This document shows, one piece after another, positions 55,154 to 63,811 of a stretch of 64,000 bases of DNA. This DNA comes from Amycolatopsis lexingtonensis (GTDB lineage: Bacteria > Actinomycetota > Actinomycetes > Mycobacteriales > Pseudonocardiaceae). The translations under genes and the position numbers were made by a program. The DNA lies in assembly GCF_014873755.1 (NCBI RefSeq), contig NZ_JADBEG010000001.1:746501-810500 (forward strand). Reading direction: 5' to 3'. The notes under the pieces were generated by a model. That model saw nothing but the letters and a program-made list of their open reading frames with translations. It searched no databases and was not told the origin of the DNA. How positions within the stretch are numbered: the stretch's first letter is position 1; each line of letters begins with the position of its first letter.

Positions 55154-55965
55154 TCGGCGAGCCAGGTGAGTGCGGCGGCGGCGTGGTCCAGCACGGAGAG
55201 GTGCCCGTCGCCGGGGGTGAGCCGGAGCTCGGCGCGGGCGCACCGCGCGGCGAGCCACCGGCTGTGCGCGGCGGGGACCATCCGGTCGTCCTCGCCGTGC
55301 ACCAGCAGCACCGGCGCGGTGATGGCGGCCGGATCGGCGCCCCACGGCGCGACGTAGGCGAGGTCGTCGTCGATCAGCCCGACGGCCCCCAGCGCGGGCT
55401 GGACGACGCTGTCGAGCCAGGACCACGACCCCTTCAACGCGGCGAAGTCGGCGTCGGTGAAGACGGCGGGATTGAACTCCGCGGCGGCTTCGTACGCCTC
55501 CTTGGCGGCGCGGCCTTCCGTGGCGGCACGCAGGGCACCCGGGTCGGCCATGCCCGCGAACCAGTCGTTCCCGTAAAACGGCGCCACCACGGCAAGACTG
55601 GCGGCCGCGAAGACGCGATCGGGTAGCAGCGCCGCGCACGCGAGCGCGTGCGAGCTGCCCCCGGAGTGGCCCAGGACGGCGAAGCGCTCGACCCCGAGCG
55701 CGTCGGCGACGGCGGCCGCGTACTCGCCGGCGTCCCCGACCGTCCGCCCCGGCACCGGCGTCGAGCCGCCGTAACCGGGCCGGTCGTAGGAGATCCAGCG
55801 GATCCCGAGTTCCTCGCCGAGCGGAAGCAGCGGCCCGGGCGGCGCCCCGAGATTGGGCGTGCCGTGGTGCCAAAGGACGGTCAGGCGCCCCGGACCTCCG
55901 CTGTCGTAAGCGTGCAAGGTCCGCCCGCCAGGCAGCGGCACGTCGTGTTCGGCGAAAGCGGTCAC
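55111..55965 (-). CDS. Alpha/beta hydrolase
   Basis: 284 residues. Nucleophile elbow GHSGGS (about residue 98), acid Asp in LVHGEDDRMVP, and catalytic His in TPGDGHLSVL, so the triad is complete. LWHHGTPNLGAPPGPLLPL forms the oxyanion region. Soluble, no signal. The GTG start overlaps the stop of the preceding esterase gene (GTGA), giving a two-gene hydrolase operon. Substrate not known. Confidence 0.9.
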   Translation of the reverse strand: MTAFAEHDVPLPGGRTLHAYDSGGPGRLTVLWHHGTPNLGAPPGPLLPLGEELGIRWISYDRPGYGGSTPVPGRTVGDAGEYAAAVADALGVERFAVLGHSGGSSHALACAALLPDRVFAAASLAVVAPFYGNDWFAGMADPGALRAATEGRAAKEAYEAAAEFNPAVFTDADFAALKGSWSWLDSVVQPALGAVGLIDDDLAYVAPWGADPAAITAPVLLVHGEDDRMVPAAHSRWLAARCARAELRLTPGDGHLSVLDHAAAALTWLADQASSASDATTGAT

Positions 55966-56984
55966 CGGGCGAGCCGCTCGGCCAGCCACTTCAGCGAAAG
56001 CGGGTAGCGGTAGTCGATCGCCGCGTGGCCGGCGTCGAACAGCTCGAAGTGCACCCGCTCGTCCGGCAGGCCCGCCTCGGCGATCGCCGCCCGGAAGGCC
56101 TCCGCGCCGAGGTCGAGGTAGTACTCGTCGCTCGTGCCCGCGTCGATCCACACCGCGCGCAGCGCGCGGATCGACGCCGCGTGGTCCGGCACCATCCGGA
56201 CCGGGTCCCAGGCCAGCCAGCGCTCCCAGACCTCCGGCCGCACCGCGCCGGTCACCGGGTCGCACGGCAGCTCCGGCGTCCCGTCCTCCCGCGGCGAGAA
56301 GCACGCCGAGACGCCGAGCAGCTGCAGCAGCGTCGCGTCCTCCGGCTTGGTGAACGCCGGGCGCGCGCGGAAGTCCGCCCACCACTTGAGGATGTCCTGG
56401 TCGTAGCCGCGCAGGGCGCGGGCCGCCTTGCCGAAGTCCTGGAGGTAGCTCAGCTCGTACAGCGAGTCGCCCGCGTGCGTCGCCAGCGCGCCGAACAGGT
56501 CGGGGCGCAGCATCGGCGTGATCATCGCGCCGAACCCGCCCGAGGACTTGCCGGCGATCGCCCGGGACTCCGGCACCGGCAGGGTGCGGTAGCGCGCGTC
56601 CACCCACGGCACGATCTCGTCGCACAGGTACGAGTGGTAGCGGCCGGTGCCCGGCGAGTCGACGAACTGGGAGCCGCCGTACGCGGTCCACGCGTCGACG
56701 TACACGACCACGCAGCCCGGGGTGCCGCCGGCGAAGACCGCGTCGGCGGTCTCCAGGAAGGTCTGCCGGAACGGCGTGCGGTTGGCCCACATCGCGATGT
56801 GCCCGGTGTAGCCCTGGATGACGTACACCGCCGGGTAACGCTGGTCGCCGTCGTCGTAGCCCGGCGGGACGTACACCCACAGCGGCCGTTCGTGCGGGTC
56901 GCCGAGCGGGTTGCCGCGCAGCAGTTCGGAGTCCACGGTGTGCCGGTCGAGCCGGCCGGCGAGGTCGCCTTCCCAGGGCAGCAT
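55962..56984 (-). CDS. Esterase of the esterase-D/enterochelin esterase-like fold
   Basis: 340 residues. RPLWVYVPPGYDDGDQRYPAVYVIQGYTG marks the family opening, AIAGKSSGGFGAM holds the nucleophile Ser, and FELFDAGHAAIDYRYP the catalytic His. No signal peptide with the ATG 56984 start, so cytoplasmic. First gene of an operon with another alpha/beta hydrolase. The upstream region on this strand has GGGTAC 24 nt before the start, but the -35 spacing (13 nt) is short for a SigB-type promoter. Confidence 0.85.
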   Translation of the reverse strand: MLPWEGDLAGRLDRHTVDSELLRGNPLGDPHERPLWVYVPPGYDDGDQRYPAVYVIQGYTGHIAMWANRTPFRQTFLETADAVFAGGTPGCVVVYVDAWTAYGGSQFVDSPGTGRYHSYLCDEIVPWVDARYRTLPVPESRAIAGKSSGGFGAMITPMLRPDLFGALATHAGDSLYELSYLQDFGKAARALRGYDQDILKWWADFRARPAFTKPEDATLLQLLGVSACFSPREDGTPELPCDPVTGAVRPEVWERWLAWDPVRMVPDHAASIRALRAVWIDAGTSDEYYLDLGAEAFRAAIAEAGLPDERVHFELFDAGHAAIDYRYPLSLKWLAERLAR

Positions 56985-57117
56985 GGCGCCAGTCAACCAG
57001 AAGTACCCGGTTGCAGGGGCTAAGCGATACCTCTTTTCCGCGCGTAGCGTTGAGCCGTTCCGCCCCGACCTCCGTGTTACGGGCACGGTGGTGGGTCAGG
57101 GGAATGCGGGGAAGATC

Positions 57118-57798
57118 ATGAAACATCCGGGGCCGTTGTACACGTTGCTCGCCGGCGTCGCGCTCGCCGGCGGGATCGGGATCGTCAACCTGGCGACCGG
57201 GACCGGCGCCGCGCCGGTCGCCGGGGCCGCGAGCGCGGCGGGTGCCGCGAGCAGCACCGCGGCGGCACCGCCGCCGGCCGCGACGACGACGTCGGAAGCG
57301 CCGAAGCCCGCGGCGCCCGCGCGGGCGGACTACGCCGGACGGGTGACCGGCGGCGGCGCGTCGGTCGCGGTGTCGGTGCGCGACGGCCACGCCATCGCCT
57401 ACCTGTGCGACGGCAAGAAGGTCGAAGCGTGGCTGCAAGGCGTGACGACCGGCGGGAAACTGGACCTGAAAGGCGCCAAGAACGCCGCGCTGACCGGCAT
57501 TTTCGACGCCACGGCGGTCACCGGCACGGTGACCGCGTCCGGCAAGACGTGGCAGTTCACCGCGCCGGTGGCGAAGAAGCCCGCCGGGCTTTACCGGGCG
57601 ACGCCGAAGGTGCGCGGCCGGCAGGCGAAGGCAGGCTGGATCGTGCTGCCCGACGGCAGCCAGGTCGGCATCCTCGCCACGGACGACGACGCCACGGCCG
57701 CCCCGCCGTTCGACCCGGCCAAGGGCACCGCGACCGTCGACGGCGCCGCCGTGCCCGCCGAGGCGATCAGCGGCCTGGCCGGGACCGGTGACTTCTGA
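57118..57798 (+). CDS. Secreted or membrane-anchored protein of unknown function
   Basis: 226 residues. The N-terminal signal or anchor is at about residues 5-30 (LYTLLAGVALAGGIGIVNLA), followed by an Ala/Pro/Thr linker to about residue 70. The rest is a beta-rich extracytoplasmic domain (YAGRVTGGGASVAVSVRDGHAIAYLCDGKKVEAWLQG). Similar domains occur in several actinomycete surface proteins, without a known role. The stop overlaps the DUF6529 start (TGATG), so it opens a three-gene operon with a membrane protein and a Rieske protein. Confidence 0.72.
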   Translation: MKHPGPLYTLLAGVALAGGIGIVNLATGTGAAPVAGAASAAGAASSTAAAPPPAATTTSEAPKPAAPARADYAGRVTGGGASVAVSVRDGHAIAYLCDGKKVEAWLQGVTTGGKLDLKGAKNAALTGIFDATAVTGTVTASGKTWQFTAPVAKKPAGLYRATPKVRGRQAKAGWIVLPDGSQVGILATDDDATAAPPFDPAKGTATVDGAAVPAEAISGLAGTGDF

Positions 57799-58340
57799 TG
57801 ACCACGGCCGGGCACCGCACCGCGGTCGCGCTCCTGGTCCCGCTGCTCGCCGGCGCCGTCGTTTCGGTGGTGCTCGGCGTGTACGGCAGCCTGCACACGC
57901 CGACCGGCGTCGCGGTGAACGTCGCCGGGTTCTCCAGCCCGCAGTCGGTGAAGGCGTGGCTGGCCACGGTGGTCGTCGTGCTGGCCATCGTCCAGCTGCT
58001 TTCGGCGCTTTCGCTGTACGGCAAGCTCGGGACGACACCGGCGTGGATGGGCGCCGTGCACCGCTGGTCCGGCCGGGTGGCCTTCCTCGTGTCGATCCCG
58101 GTGGCGCTGCACTGCCTCTACGCGCTCGGGTTCCAGTCGTTCGACACGCGCGTCCTGCTGCACTCCCTGCTGGGCTGCTTCTTCTACGGCGCGTTCGTCG
58201 CGAAGATGTTGTTGCTGCGCAGGGACGGCGCGCCCGGCTGGGCGCTGCCGCTGCTCGGCGGCCTGGTCTTCACCGGGCTGGTCGGGCTGTGGCTGAGCGC
58301 GTCGCTGTGGTTCTTCACCCAGTCCGGCTTGACCTTCTAG
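57798..58340 (+). CDS. DUF6529 membrane protein, possible b-type cytochrome
   Basis: 180 residues with about five transmembrane helices. His residues lie in or beside helices in VHRWSGRVAFL, ALHCLYALGF and VLLHSLLGCFF, spaced as in small ferric-reductase-like or cytochrome b561-like heme-binding membrane proteins. With a Rieske protein 14 bp downstream, an electron-transfer role across the membrane is a fair inference. It has not been shown for this family to my knowledge. Confidence 0.78.
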   Translation: MTTAGHRTAVALLVPLLAGAVVSVVLGVYGSLHTPTGVAVNVAGFSSPQSVKAWLATVVVVLAIVQLLSALSLYGKLGTTPAWMGAVHRWSGRVAFLVSIPVALHCLYALGFQSFDTRVLLHSLLGCFFYGAFVAKMLLLRRDGAPGWALPLLGGLVFTGLVGLWLSASLWFFTQSGLTF

Positions 58341-58354
58341 GCGGAGGACGAAAA

Positions 58355-58783
58355 GTGCGCGACGACGACACGGACCCGGTGCTGGCGCGCCGGACGGCGC
58401 TGACGGTCCTGGGTGCGGGCCTGGTGGCCGGCTGCAGCACCTACGGCGGCACCGCGGCCCCGGCGCCGTCCGCCCCACCGGCCCCGGCGGCCGGCGGCAC
58501 CGAACTCGGGGCGGCCGCCGACATCCCGGTCGGCGGGGGCAAGGTGTTCGCGGACAAGCAGGTGGTGGTGACCCAGCCGGTGGCGGGGACCTTCGCGGCC
58601 TTCTCCGCCGTCTGCACCCACCAGGGCTGCACCGTGGACGCGGTCGCGGACGGCACGATCAACTGCCCGTGCCACGGCAGCAAGTTCAAGGTCGCCGACG
58701 GCTCGGTCGCGAACGGCCCGGCGGCCCAGCCACTGCCGAAGAAGGCGGTCACGGTCACCGGCGGCAAGATCACTCTCGCTTAG
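58355..58783 (+). CDS. Rieske [2Fe-2S] lipoprotein, Tat-type
   Basis: 142 residues. A Tat-like signal with ARRTALTVLGAG ends in the lipobox VAGC, so it should be anchored outside the membrane by a lipid. A Pro/Ala linker follows. The Rieske domain has cluster motifs CTHQGC and CPCHGS and the short loop typical of small stand-alone Rieske proteins. Third gene of the operon; GGAGG precedes its GTG. The operon probably makes a membrane-bound redox chain outside the respiratory complexes. Confidence 0.9.
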   Translation: MRDDDTDPVLARRTALTVLGAGLVAGCSTYGGTAAPAPSAPPAPAAGGTELGAAADIPVGGGKVFADKQVVVTQPVAGTFAAFSAVCTHQGCTVDAVADGTINCPCHGSKFKVADGSVANGPAAQPLPKKAVTVTGGKITLA

Positions 58784-60384
58784 GTGTAGGCCTTGGCGAC
58801 AGTCCGGCCGTCGACCGTCCACATCGGACTCGACGTGTCCACGTCGCCGTGCAGTGTGGTACGGCCGTCGGTGCAGGCGTACCCGTCGCCCGCGACGGCG
58901 AGGCACTGGAGGCCGTCCGCCAGCGTGAGCAGGAACGGATCGGCCGGCCCGCCGGGTTGCGGTGGCGAGGGCAGGCCGCCGGTGTAGGTCAGCAGCACAG
59001 CCCCGGCCGTCGACGTCAGGCAGACGACCCGCGGCTCCGGCCCGGCGAAGCACGGGTCGTAGGTGGTGCCGCCGCTCGTGCACCGGTAGGCGTCGTGGCG
59101 GCCGGACACCGCGGACACCGCCCCGCACCGGCCGGTGGCGTGAGCCGTTGCGGCCCCGGTCTTCGGCCGGTACTCGATGGTCTGCGTGAACCGCTGCGCG
59201 CGGCTGGTGGTGATGGGGACGTCGAAGGCGGGCCCTGTCCCGCCCGTCACGGCCCCGATTCCGGCGGCGAGGAACCAGCGCACGGTGTCACCGCCGTCCG
59301 GGTGACACAGCTTGAGCGCCGCCCAGACGTCGGCGGCCACCTCGGTGACGGGCCGGTCCGCGGTATAGCGGGCGGCCGCGACGGCGGCGGCGCAGGTCAG
59401 CACGTCCGGTGCTGGGCTGGGCCCGTCCGCTGAGCCGAACAGCGTGGCGACGCGGTGGGCCGCGGCGGCGAGCGCCGCACCGAGGGCGGCGCCGGGGTCC
59501 GGCTGGCCGTGGAGTGTTGCGGGCAGCCGGGTGAACGGGACTTCGTAGGTCACCGAGGTCCCGGGCCACAGCAGGTCTCGCTGCTGCGGCGGCCCGGTCC
59601 GCGCGGCCGATTCCGGCCAGCCCGGCGGCACGGCGATCCGGTACGGCACGCGGGCGTGCGAGGTCAGGGTGATGCCCGCGCGTCCGGCATCGGCAGTCAC
59701 GCAAACCCACACCGGAGCTTGTAGCTGCCCAGGCTCGGCGGCTGCGCTGCCGGGGCCGGTCGCGTGGCTGGGGTCGGTGCTCGCGCCGCCGGAGCTGGTC
59801 GTGTGCCTGGTGTCGGTGGTCGCGTTGCCGGTGGCCGCGGCGTGCTCCGGCTCGGCGGCTGCGCTGCCGGAGCTGGCGACCTCCCCCGGATCGACCGTCA
59901 CCCCACCGGAACTCGCCGCCCTCCCGGCGCAATCCGGCCGCCCCGCCGGAACCGGCTCCACATCGCGGCCGAGGGCGGCGAGGTCGAGCAGCCCGCCCCA
60001 GAACCGCCCCGGCCGCGGCAGGTCCGCGACGATGCTCCGCGTAGCGGTGTCGTAAGCGGCAGGCAGCAACCGGGTCCCGTCCGCGGTCACGACGACCGCC
60101 GCGAACCCCGGCGGCGGCGCAGGCGCCGCAATCCGCAGCCGCGGCACGCCGCCGGTGAACCCGATGTCCGCGCCGCCGCCGGTCCGGCGTGTCATAGGCG
60201 TCGCCACAGCCGGTTCCGGCGCCGGGTGCACGACCGCGGGCACGCCGGTGACCTCGACCCCCGCGACCGTCCCACCCGGACGCGCCGGAAACCCTTGCTG
60301 CACCAGGGTTCCCGCTCCGCCCAGCAGCATCGCGACCACGGCCGCGGTGAGGGCGAGCCGGGCCGGGCGGTCGTTCGTGGCCAT
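58780..60384 (-). CDS. Large secreted or membrane-anchored protein of unknown function
   Basis: 534 residues. One hydrophobic segment (LALTAAVVAMLLGGAGTLV, residues about 9-27) serves as signal or anchor. A first beta-rich domain ends near residue 150 (PRPGRFWGGLLDLAALG). A low-complexity linker about 65 residues long repeats Ala/Ser/Thr/Gly/Glu strings with degenerate TDP/AEPG units. A large C-terminal extracellular domain rich in Cys pairs follows. No known family. The stop overlaps the Rieske stop by 3 bp on the other strand. Confidence 0.68.
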   Translation of the reverse strand: MATNDRPARLALTAAVVAMLLGGAGTLVQQGFPARPGGTVAGVEVTGVPAVVHPAPEPAVATPMTRRTGGGADIGFTGGVPRLRIAAPAPPPGFAAVVVTADGTRLLPAAYDTATRSIVADLPRPGRFWGGLLDLAALGRDVEPVPAGRPDCAGRAASSGGVTVDPGEVASSGSAAAEPEHAAATGNATTDTRHTTSSGGASTDPSHATGPGSAAAEPGQLQAPVWVCVTADAGRAGITLTSHARVPYRIAVPPGWPESAARTGPPQQRDLLWPGTSVTYEVPFTRLPATLHGQPDPGAALGAALAAAAHRVATLFGSADGPSPAPDVLTCAAAVAAARYTADRPVTEVAADVWAALKLCHPDGGDTVRWFLAAGIGAVTGGTGPAFDVPITTSRAQRFTQTIEYRPKTGAATAHATGRCGAVSAVSGRHDAYRCTSGGTTYDPCFAGPEPRVVCLTSTAGAVLLTYTGGLPSPPQPGGPADPFLLTLADGLQCLAVAGDGYACTDGRTTLHGDVDTSSPMWTVDGRTVAKAYT

Positions 60385-60519
60385 TCGCGCCTCCCGGGGG
60401 TCCCCTGTTCTTCGCGAGTCACCGGACCCGCCGTGGTCGTTAGCCGCCGTGGCCCAACCGTGACCGCCGGGTGGCGAAAGCGGTCGCCGCGGGCGGCGGG
60501 CTCTGGCACCATCGGGCGG

Positions 60520-61458
60520 GTGAGCCCGGTCGAGATCGCCTGCGACGAGTCGGGCTCGGAGGGCGAAAACCTGCTCGGCGGCGAAACCGACGTCTTCGCC
60601 CACGCCGGGGTGCGGCTGACTCCGGAAGCCGCGGCCGCCTGCGTGCGCGAGATCCGGGTGCGCATCGGCTCCCTGGCCGAGGAGTACAAGGCCAACCACC
60701 TGCTGCGCGCCAAGCACCGCCCGGTCCTCGAGTGGCTGCTCGACCCCGGCGGCCCGCTCGCGGGCCGCGGCCACGTGCACCTGACCGACAAGACGCTCTT
60801 CGCCGTGCGCGCCGCGGTCGAGCTGCTGGCCGGACCGGACGCGGGAGAACTCGCCCGCACCCTTTACCGCGCGGGTCCCGCGGCGTTCGGCGCCGCTCGC
60901 TGGGAGTACTTCCTGACGGCGTTCACCAGCGTGCTGCGGCTGAACCCCCGGCGCGGCCTGACGACGTCGCCGGAGCGGTTCTTCGCGCTGGTCGACGACC
61001 TCGCCGCGACCCCGGGCGAAGCCGGCGAAATCGTCGCCCGCTTCCGCGGCGGCCGCGACCGCGTGGCCGCCTACCGCGCCCGGCTGGCGAGCGAGCCGGG
61101 CCTGGTGCCGGTGCTGGACCCGCTGGTGCCCGCGGTGATCCACACGGTCCGCCACTGGAGCGCGGACGGCACGCCGGTCGCCCTGGTCCACGACGAGCAG
61201 CTCGCGCTCACCCCCGAGCGCGTGCTGCAGCTCAAGGCCACCCTCGGCCACCGCCTGGCGGGCGTCCGGTTCGTCGACTCCCGCGCCGACGCCCGGGTCC
61301 AGATCGCCGACTTCCTCGCCGGCGTCGCCCGCCGCATCGCCTCCGACGAGCTGAACGGCCGCGGCGACGCCCGCCTGACCGGGCTGCTGAAGTCCTTTGT
61401 GGACTCAGAATCCGTCTGGGACGGGCTCGGCAGCCGAGCGATCAGCGGAGATTGCTGA
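60520..61458 (+). CDS. DUF3800-like protein
   Basis: 312 residues. It opens with EIACDESGSEGENL and DVFAHAGVRLTP, has KANHLLRAKHRPVLEWLL in the first third and ends FVDSRADARVQIADFLAGVARR; the DESG opening and the late QIADFLAG segment are hallmarks of the DUF3800 RNase H-like fold. Conserved acidic residues (Asp in DESG, Asp in HDEQ, Asp in IADFL) could form a metal site. Such proteins sometimes accompany mobile or defence genes; none are nearby. GTG start. Its stop lies inside the palindrome upstream of the next gene. Confidence 0.7.
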   Translation: MSPVEIACDESGSEGENLLGGETDVFAHAGVRLTPEAAAACVREIRVRIGSLAEEYKANHLLRAKHRPVLEWLLDPGGPLAGRGHVHLTDKTLFAVRAAVELLAGPDAGELARTLYRAGPAAFGAARWEYFLTAFTSVLRLNPRRGLTTSPERFFALVDDLAATPGEAGEIVARFRGGRDRVAAYRARLASEPGLVPVLDPLVPAVIHTVRHWSADGTPVALVHDEQLALTPERVLQLKATLGHRLAGVRFVDSRADARVQIADFLAGVARRIASDELNGRGDARLTGLLKSFVDSESVWDGLGSRAISGDC

Positions 61459-61468
61459 CTATAGTCAG
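61455..61468. promoter_or_regulatory. Perfect 14-bp palindrome, operator of the MarR-GNAT gene
   Basis: CTGACTATAGTCAG, also carrying a TATAGT-like -10 box, ends 3 bp before the ATG. With no Shine-Dalgarno between, the transcript is probably leaderless, and a MarR dimer bound here would repress it. Confidence 0.75.
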
Positions 61469-61471
61469 GGA

Positions 61472-62374
61472 ATGGACCGGGAGCTGATCGACGGCGTCCG
61501 GCGGTTCAACCGCACGGTCACCCAGCGCATCGGCGCGCTCGACGACGCCTTCCTCGCCCGCGACCGGCCGCTCGGCCAGGCGCGGGTCCTGTGGGAAATC
61601 GGCGCGTCCGGGCTGGACGTGCGCGAGCTGCGGGAACGGCTCGATCTCGACTCCGGCTACCTGAGCCGGCTGCTGCGCGGACTCGAACAGGACGGCCTGG
61701 TGCGCGTCGAACCGAGCGGCGCCGACGGGCGGGTGCGGACCGCTCGGCTCACCGAGGCCGGGGTGGCCGAACGCGCCACCCTCGACCGGCTGTCCGACGA
61801 CGCCGCCGCGTCGATCCTCGGGCCGCTGTCCGGCGGGCAGCGCGCCCGGCTCGTCGCCGCGATGGCCGAGGTCGAGCGGCTGCTGACGGCGTCGGCGGTC
61901 GACGTCGCGGTGTCCCCGCCGGCGCGGCCCGCGGCGCGGTTCTGCCTGCGCGCCTACTTCGCCGAGCTGACCCGGCGGATCGACGGCGGCTTCGACCCGG
62001 AGCTCAGCCTCCCCGCCGCGGACGCCGAGATGACGCCGCCGGCCGGGGTGCTGCTGGTCGCCACCCTGCACGCCGAGCCGGTCGGGTGCGGCGCGCTGAA
62101 GTTCCACGGCGACGCGCCCGCCGAGGTCAAGCGGATGTGGGTGGCGCCGTCGGCGCGCGGTCTCGGGCTGGGGCGGCGGCTGCTCGCCGAGCTGGAGGCG
62201 CACGCCGCCGCCCGTGGCGTCCGGACGCTGCGGCTGGAGACCAACCGGGTGCTCGCCGAGGCGATCGGGCTGTACCGCGCGGCCGGCTACCGGGAGGTCG
62301 CGCCGTTCAACGACGAGCGCTACGCCGATCACTGGTTCGAGAAGCACCTCGCCGGCCCCCGTACCCTGGATTAG
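61472..62374 (+). CDS. MarR-GNAT fusion: MarR-type regulator fused to an N-acetyltransferase
   Basis: 300 residues. Residues about 1-150 are a MarR winged helix (GLDVRELRERLDLDSGYLSRLLRGLEQDGLVRVEPSGADGRVRTARLT). Residues about 165-300 are a GNAT fold with the acetyl-CoA loop in MWVAPSARGLGLGRRLLAELEAHA and RTLRLETNRVLAEAIGLYRAAGY. The fusion is known in many bacteria, its acetyl acceptor usually unknown. A palindrome sits at its promoter. The stop overlaps the sirtuin start (TAGTG), so an acetylase and a deacetylase are made together. Confidence 0.9.
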   Translation: MDRELIDGVRRFNRTVTQRIGALDDAFLARDRPLGQARVLWEIGASGLDVRELRERLDLDSGYLSRLLRGLEQDGLVRVEPSGADGRVRTARLTEAGVAERATLDRLSDDAAASILGPLSGGQRARLVAAMAEVERLLTASAVDVAVSPPARPAARFCLRAYFAELTRRIDGGFDPELSLPAADAEMTPPAGVLLVATLHAEPVGCGALKFHGDAPAEVKRMWVAPSARGLGLGRRLLAELEAHAAARGVRTLRLETNRVLAEAIGLYRAAGYREVAPFNDERYADHWFEKHLAGPRTLD

Positions 62375-63273
62375 TGCGGACCCGCCCCACCCTCTCCTGG
62401 ACGTCGGCCGACGCGCCGCTGCCGCGGACGGCCGGCCTCGACGAGCTCACCGGCGTCGTCGCGCGCGGCCGCGTCGCCGTGCTGAGCGGCGCCGGGCTGT
62501 CCACCGAGTCCGGGATCCCCGACTACCGCGGCGAGACCGGCAGCCTGCGCCGGCACACGCCGATGACCTACGACGAGTTCGTCACCAGCGCCGAAGGGCG
62601 GCAGCGGTACTGGGCGCGCAGCCACCTCGGCTGGCGCACGATCGCCCGCGCCGACCCCAACGACGGCCACCGCGCGGTGACCGCGTTGCGCGAAGGCGGG
62701 TACGTCGACGGCGTCATCACCCAGAACGTCGACGGCCTGCACCAGGCGGCGGGCACGGCGGACGCGATCGAGCTGCACGGCAGCCTCGACCGCGTGATCT
62801 GCCTCGGCTGCCGCCGCACGAGCCCGCGCGCGGAGCTGGACCGCCGTCTCCGCGCGGCGAACGCCGACTTCGACGGCGCGGCCACCCGCATCAACCCCGA
62901 CGGCGACGTCGAACTGCCCGACGACGTCGTGCGCCGCTTCACGACCGTGCCGTGTGCGGACTGCGTGTCCGGTGTGCTCAAGCCGGACGTGGTGTTCTTC
63001 GGCGAGAACGTCCCGCGCCCGCGCGTCGAGGAGTGCTACCGCCTGGTCGACGACGCCGAGGCGCTGCTGGTGCTCGGCTCGTCCCTGACGGTGATGTCCG
63101 GCCTCCGCTTCGTCCGCCACGCGGCAAAGGCGGGCAAGCCCGTGGTGATCGTCAACCAGGGTGAAACGCGCGGCGACCGCTACGCCTCCGTGCGGGTCGA
63201 CCGCCCGCTCGGCGGGGCGCTCACCGAGCTGGCCGCCCGGCTGGGCTGCGGGGATCGCGGCCGAACCGCCTGA
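62374..63273 (+). CDS. Sir2-family NAD-dependent protein deacetylase
   Basis: 299 residues. The NAD pocket is seen in LSGAGLSTESGIPDYRG and TQNVDGLHQAAG, the catalytic His in IELHG, and the structural zinc in two Cys pairs, CLGC and CADC, with a longer spacing than usual between them. LGSSLTVMSG and VIVNQGET close the Rossmann fold. It removes acyl groups from lysines using NAD. The GTG overlaps the MarR-GNAT stop. The 3' end overlaps a convergent gene by 53 bp. Confidence 0.93.
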   Translation: MRTRPTLSWTSADAPLPRTAGLDELTGVVARGRVAVLSGAGLSTESGIPDYRGETGSLRRHTPMTYDEFVTSAEGRQRYWARSHLGWRTIARADPNDGHRAVTALREGGYVDGVITQNVDGLHQAAGTADAIELHGSLDRVICLGCRRTSPRAELDRRLRAANADFDGAATRINPDGDVELPDDVVRRFTTVPCADCVSGVLKPDVVFFGENVPRPRVEECYRLVDDAEALLVLGSSLTVMSGLRFVRHAAKAGKPVVIVNQGETRGDRYASVRVDRPLGGALTELAARLGCGDRGRTA

Positions 63274-63811
63274 GCACCCGGTCCTGGCGCGCTTCGCCGG
63301 ACTCTCCCGGCAGCGGCGCGGCGAAGACCCGCGGGTTCAGCTCGAGCCCCGCGAAGATGGCGTCGTGGTCGTCGTCGAGCCACGCGACGAGACCGGGGTC
63401 GAGGGTTTCGTCGCGGCCGAGGGCACGGGCGAGGTCCCAGGTGTGCACGGTGCTGTCGGCCGTGCGGACCGCCAGGGCCCGCCGCCCGGTCAGCTCGCCC
63501 AGCGGGTAGTCGACGACCCGGTCCAGCGCGCCGGGCGCGGCGAACGCTTCCGCGCACACCCGCACGGAATCGGTGAACGCCGTGACGGGGTCGTCCCCGA
63601 GCGCGTCGGTGTCGCGGGCGGCCAGGAACTGGGCGCGGGTGGCGCCGCCGAGGAGCCCGACGTAGTTGAGGTTGCCGCGGGTCATGTGGTTCACCAGCGC
63701 GCGCACGTCCCACTCCGAGCACGGCGTCGGCGCGCCCCACGCACCGGCCGGGACCGCGCGGAGGTGGTGCTCGAAACCCTTGCCGGCGAGCAGGAACCGA
63801 TCCATGAGCAT
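63221..63811 (-). CDS. TIGR03086 DinB-like metal-binding protein
   Basis: 196 residues. A DinB/maleylpyruvate isomerase-type four-helix bundle: LAGKGFEHHLRAVPAGAWGAPTPCSEWDVRALVNHMTRG at the N terminus and VHTWDLARALGRDETLD in the second half, with His ligands in NHM and HTWD as typical of the TIGR03086 family. Thought to bind zinc and transfer thiols or unknown ligands. Start taken at ATG 63811. The last 189 bp of the window beyond it hold its promoter region and no recognisable gene. Confidence 0.85.
   Translation of the reverse strand: MLMDRFLLAGKGFEHHLRAVPAGAWGAPTPCSEWDVRALVNHMTRGNLNYVGLLGGATRAQFLAARDTDALGDDPVTAFTDSVRVCAEAFAAPGALDRVVDYPLGELTGRRALAVRTADSTVHTWDLARALGRDETLDPGLVAWLDDDHDAIFAGLELNPRVFAAPLPGESGEARQDRVLRRFGRDPRSPAGRPAR

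Noticed and set aside
60520..61458. DUF3800-like gene as part of a phage defence system.
   Set aside because: No nuclease, helicase, toxin-antitoxin or mobile genes adjoin; its neighbours are ordinary chromosomal genes.
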